A DNA stretch of 64,000 bases from Sclerotiophoma versabilis. Its lineage: Eukaryota > Ascomycota > Dothideomycetes > Pleosporales > Didymellaceae. How positions within the stretch are numbered: position 1 is the first letter of the stretch; the number at the start of each line of letters is the position of its first letter. The position numbers and the translations under genes are program-made. Shown piece after piece: positions 61,500 to 64,000 of this stretch. The notes beneath the pieces were generated by a model. That model saw only the letters and a list, made by a program, of their open reading frames with translations. It made no database searches and had not been told where the DNA came from. The DNA lies in assembly GCA_012274445.1 (NCBI GenBank), contig JAAROD010000076.1, forward strand, positions 682,001-746,000, in the 5' to 3' direction.

Positions 61500-62766
61500 A
61501 TGACAGAAGCCAGTCATCATGCGCTCGTAATAGGCGGATCAGGACTAATCGGCTGGGCAGTCGTGAATCAGCTCCTTCAGCCTTCCTCAAAATCGCCTTT
61601 TCGCAAAGTCTCTGCCTTAGTTAACAGGCCGCTGAAGTTGGAGGAATCATTTTGGCCGACAACTTCGCCAGATCGTCTGGAGTTCGAACTTGTCCCTGGC
61701 GCGAACCTACTGTGCAGCGACGATGAATTCGAAAGCTTCCTCAAAATGAACGTTTCAGACGTCTCTTCAGTCAGCCATGTTTACTACTTCTGTGAGCGTT
61801 ATTTGGAATAATAGACGTGTAGGGGGAATGGCTAACGCAAGTGCACAGCCTTCAAGAGCGATACGGATTTCGAGAAAGAAGTTGAGATTAACGTGGGTAT
61901 GATGCGCCGCGTAGTGCGTGCAATCAAAAATCTGTCCACGAACTTCCAATTTTTGGTTTATCCAGGTGGTACAAGAGTAAGTAGCGGGGTGGTAGAAACA
62001 ATCGCACGACACACTGACCCTCTAGGGCTATGGCATATATCGCCCTGACGGGATCTTCACAGCGCCTCTCACGGAAGACCTGGCGGATCAGCTGCCAGAT
62101 GATTACAAAAAGACAGTTGCATACCCGCACTACCGCGCCATGCTTACCGAAGAGTCTGTGGCTCAACAGTGGACTTGGTGTGAGCTCGTCCCAGACGTCA
62201 TAGTCGGCTTCACGCCCAATGGGTCTGGCTTCTCCCTTGCAGGCCACTGGGCAGTATATCTCTACGCCTATAAACTGGTTTACGGAGAAGGTGCGGAGAT
62301 ACCATTTCCAGGATCAGAAGCTGGTTACGATTCTTCGTTTACGGAGGTCAGCTCAACGATTTTAGCCAAGCTTGCTATTCATGCATCGCTGCATCCAGAC
62401 CGTTTTCGGGAGCGTATCTTCAATGTGGCCGATAGCGCTACACCGAGTACCTTTCGACAACGCTGGCCTCAAATCGCGAATTGTTTTGGTTTGGAAGGTG
62501 TGCCACCTCCGGACACAGCAAGCGCGAACGATCCAAAGCCCAGCGACTTCATAAAAAAACACCAGGATAGGCTGAAAGAAGCTGGAGTGAAAGGTGTGGA
62601 TATCTGGAATGCGGGTCAGCTTGACACAGTTGGGTACTGGTTGACATTTGATCGACATCTAAGCCTCGATCGAGCAAGAAACGCCGGGTTTGTCGAGGAA
62701 AGAAAGCCAGAAGAAGGATGGCAGGAAGCATTTTCGATGTTTAAAAGAGCCGGGATGATCGAGTAG
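61500..62766 (+). CDS. PRISE-like NAD(P)-dependent reductase/epimerase
   Basis: Short-chain-dehydrogenase-like enzyme of 386 residues; exons 61500-61791, 61849-61976 and 62026-62766. The family, named after progesterone 5-beta-reductase and iridoid synthase, includes many fungal members in or near secondary-metabolite clusters (often annotated sirQ-like). The N-terminal dinucleotide loop ALVIGGSGLIGWAVV fits the G-x-x-G-x-x-G pattern. Further support: FLVYPGGTRGYG across the exon 2/3 junction, ELVPDVIVGFTPNG and FNVADSATPSTFRQRWP in the substrate half, and length near 390. A perfect CRE site is upstream. Substrate unknown; an enone or keto group of a metabolite is the family expectation. Confidence 0.88.
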
Positions 62767-63426
62767 ACAATAGGTCAGTGGAGAGCGTGGGACCAGCCCT
62801 TCATAACATCTGGATTGCTAGGTACTGAATTGCAGTGGTGCATGCGCTGCCTTGAATAACAGACATTGATTTATAACACGGTAGCTTCGTCAAGCCATCA
62901 ACACATAAAGTGGCTGTTATGCTACTGCGCTAATGCAAGGCAAGCATGTAGGATACAAGTTACCCTGGCTGTGTAGGCCAAAAGGGAAACATTCGATGTT
63001 GCCAATGCGAGGATTGAGTCAGATACTCCACACTTTGCCTAATACATAGTTGTCCGGCATGCACATCCAGTGCCAGAGGTGCAGTCAACATGAAGATCAT
63101 CTTTGTGAACTGGTTTACATTACGTCCGATACCGAACAAATGTGCTTGGATACTGGACTTTCAGGGTGCGGCAGATCTCCTTTCTACTTGCAAGTAGTAG
63201 CTCGTGGCGCCGAAGCATGTCGATTAGTGAATCGAGTGGCCGACTCCCCACGTTGGTCGTGCGTCTAGTTTTCCACGATATCGGCCGATACTTCATGGCG
63301 CATGGTCCAGACTGACATCGACAGTGACTTTTGAACGTTGGCTCATGTATTAGAGATGGCACAATGTTCTTGTCTTGAAAACAAGGACTAACATCTGGAA
63401 AAGTCGTAATCATGTCAACTTCGTTG
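62767..63426. other. Convergent spacer
   Basis: 660 bases between the PRISE-like gene and a minus-strand hypothetical exon. Short frames only. No gene seen. Confidence 0.45.
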
Positions 63427-63942
63427 TCAGCTCGTATGGGAGATTTCATCTTGTCGTTGCTCGGGCCGTTTGCGGCACTTTCCGAGTCTGATTCTCCTCT
63501 CGAGCAGCAGCCCTGCTGACTGAGCGATGTCGGCGGCGATCAATCCATGTAGCTGTCTCAGTTTTGTCCCATCTGTTTTTCGAGTGAAGATGTCTTCAAC
63601 AGTCTGCTGAATGGTCGCTTCATTTTCAATTACTTCAACTCCGTTATCATAGAGAAAGCCACCCTCTGTGATCGCAGCCTCGCTCACTGCACAGCCTTTC
63701 CCTACGGCTTCTTGGCGGTTACGATTCATATGTGCGTTTCCGAGCGCATCGGTCATTTTCTTGAACGGTATAACAATATACTCCTCGATGCCGTTGGCCT
63801 CCATGAAGTCTCCACAACGGTTTCTCCAAAAGCAGATAAGCCTCACGATATATTCCATGCGGTGCTGAAATGTATAACATGATGTCTTCATGACATTGAC
63901 CGACATATCCGGCTTCCAGATATTCGACAATGTGCAATGCAT
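63427..63942 (-). CDS. Hypothetical protein, probably 3' exon of a larger gene
   Basis: A 171-codon frame ending at 63427 and reaching near the right edge. The ORF can be read from ATG 63942, but the same frame continues 4 codons upstream to a possible acceptor (CGATAG before 63954), so an exon of a gene starting beyond the window is plausible. The product is charged, with FMEANGIEEYIVIPFKKMTD and AITEGGFLYDNGVEVIENEA segments that read like a soluble protein, then a basic tail. No domain, signal peptide or membrane segment recognised. Confidence 0.45.
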   Translation of the reverse strand: MHCTLSNIWKPDMSVNVMKTSCYTFQHRMEYIVRLICFWRNRCGDFMEANGIEEYIVIPFKKMTDALGNAHMNRNRQEAVGKGCAVSEAAITEGGFLYDNGVEVIENEATIQQTVEDIFTRKTDGTKLRQLHGLIAADIAQSAGLLLERRIRLGKCRKRPEQRQDEISHTS

Positions 63943-64000
63943 GTCAGCGCGTCCCTATCGGTTGGATTCACATGTGAAACCAATCCAGTACGACACAAAC

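Noticed and set aside
1..64000. Transposons, viruses, CRISPR arrays, secondary-metabolite core enzymes (PKS/NRPS)
   Set aside because: No reverse transcriptase, transposase, viral, repeat-spacer or megasynthase signatures seen on either strand; CRISPR is not expected in a fungal nucleus.

Overview
The window is nuclear DNA of a filamentous ascomycete (Pezizomycotina), most likely a dothideomycete-type mould. Genes are dense, introns are 45-60 bases with GT...AG ends, and the gene content is typical: a fungal NCS1 permease, a PTR2-type peptide transporter, an ascomycete laccase ending in DSGV, an arylamine N-acetyltransferase, a CalB-type lipase and a PRISE-family reductase. The species cannot be fixed from the sequence alone. 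I rebuilt 31 protein genes and one tRNA by hand-splicing. In every complete multi-exon model the exon lengths sum to a whole number of codons.

Layout. 1-3.4 kb: 5' end of a GMC oxidoreductase (runs off the left edge), a bZIP regulator and tRNA-Thr(TGT). 3.8-13.5 kb is housekeeping: a Ted1/Cdc1-like phosphoesterase, an Ent3-type epsin, a cyclophilin with a probable mitochondrial presequence, a Cys/Met-metabolism PLP enzyme and proline dehydrogenase. 14.2-17.7 kb: three minus-strand genes I do not recognise. 18.2-20.2 kb: an arylamine N-acetyltransferase divergent from ribosomal protein L23 (uL14).

20.5-33.2 kb is rich in secreted and nutrient-uptake genes: a secreted hydrolase-like protein, a small secreted protein, a laccase, a peptide transporter and a cellobiose-dehydrogenase-like flavoenzyme without its haem domain. 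This suggests extracellular oxidation and nitrogen scavenging, but shared regulation is not shown. 33.5-41.4 kb: a protein combining two cyclic-nucleotide-binding domains with an F-box and leucine-rich repeats, an Arg/Ser-rich glycine-zipper protein, and a five-exon AP-1-like bZIP factor. 42.1-46.4 kb: a secreted beta-propeller-like protein and a Gln-rich protein whose stop codon is followed by 51 more open codons. 46.4-51 kb: an ERCC6L2-like SNF2 ATPase divergent from exosome subunit Rrp41. 51.5-56.5 kb: a CalB-like lipase divergent from a purine/cytosine permease. 56.8-60.4 kb: two convergent coiled-coil proteins, one ending in a Zn2Cys6-spaced cysteine cluster. 61.5-64 kb: a PRISE-like reductase and the probable 3' part of an unknown gene.

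The most interesting items are the cNMP-binding/F-box/LRR protein, the in-frame stop at 45776, the SQ/TQ clusters of the ERCC6L2-like protein, the convergent coiled-coil pair, and two GC-AG introns in one epsin gene. I saw no transposon, virus, CRISPR array or origin. I did not find one clearly new multi-gene system.
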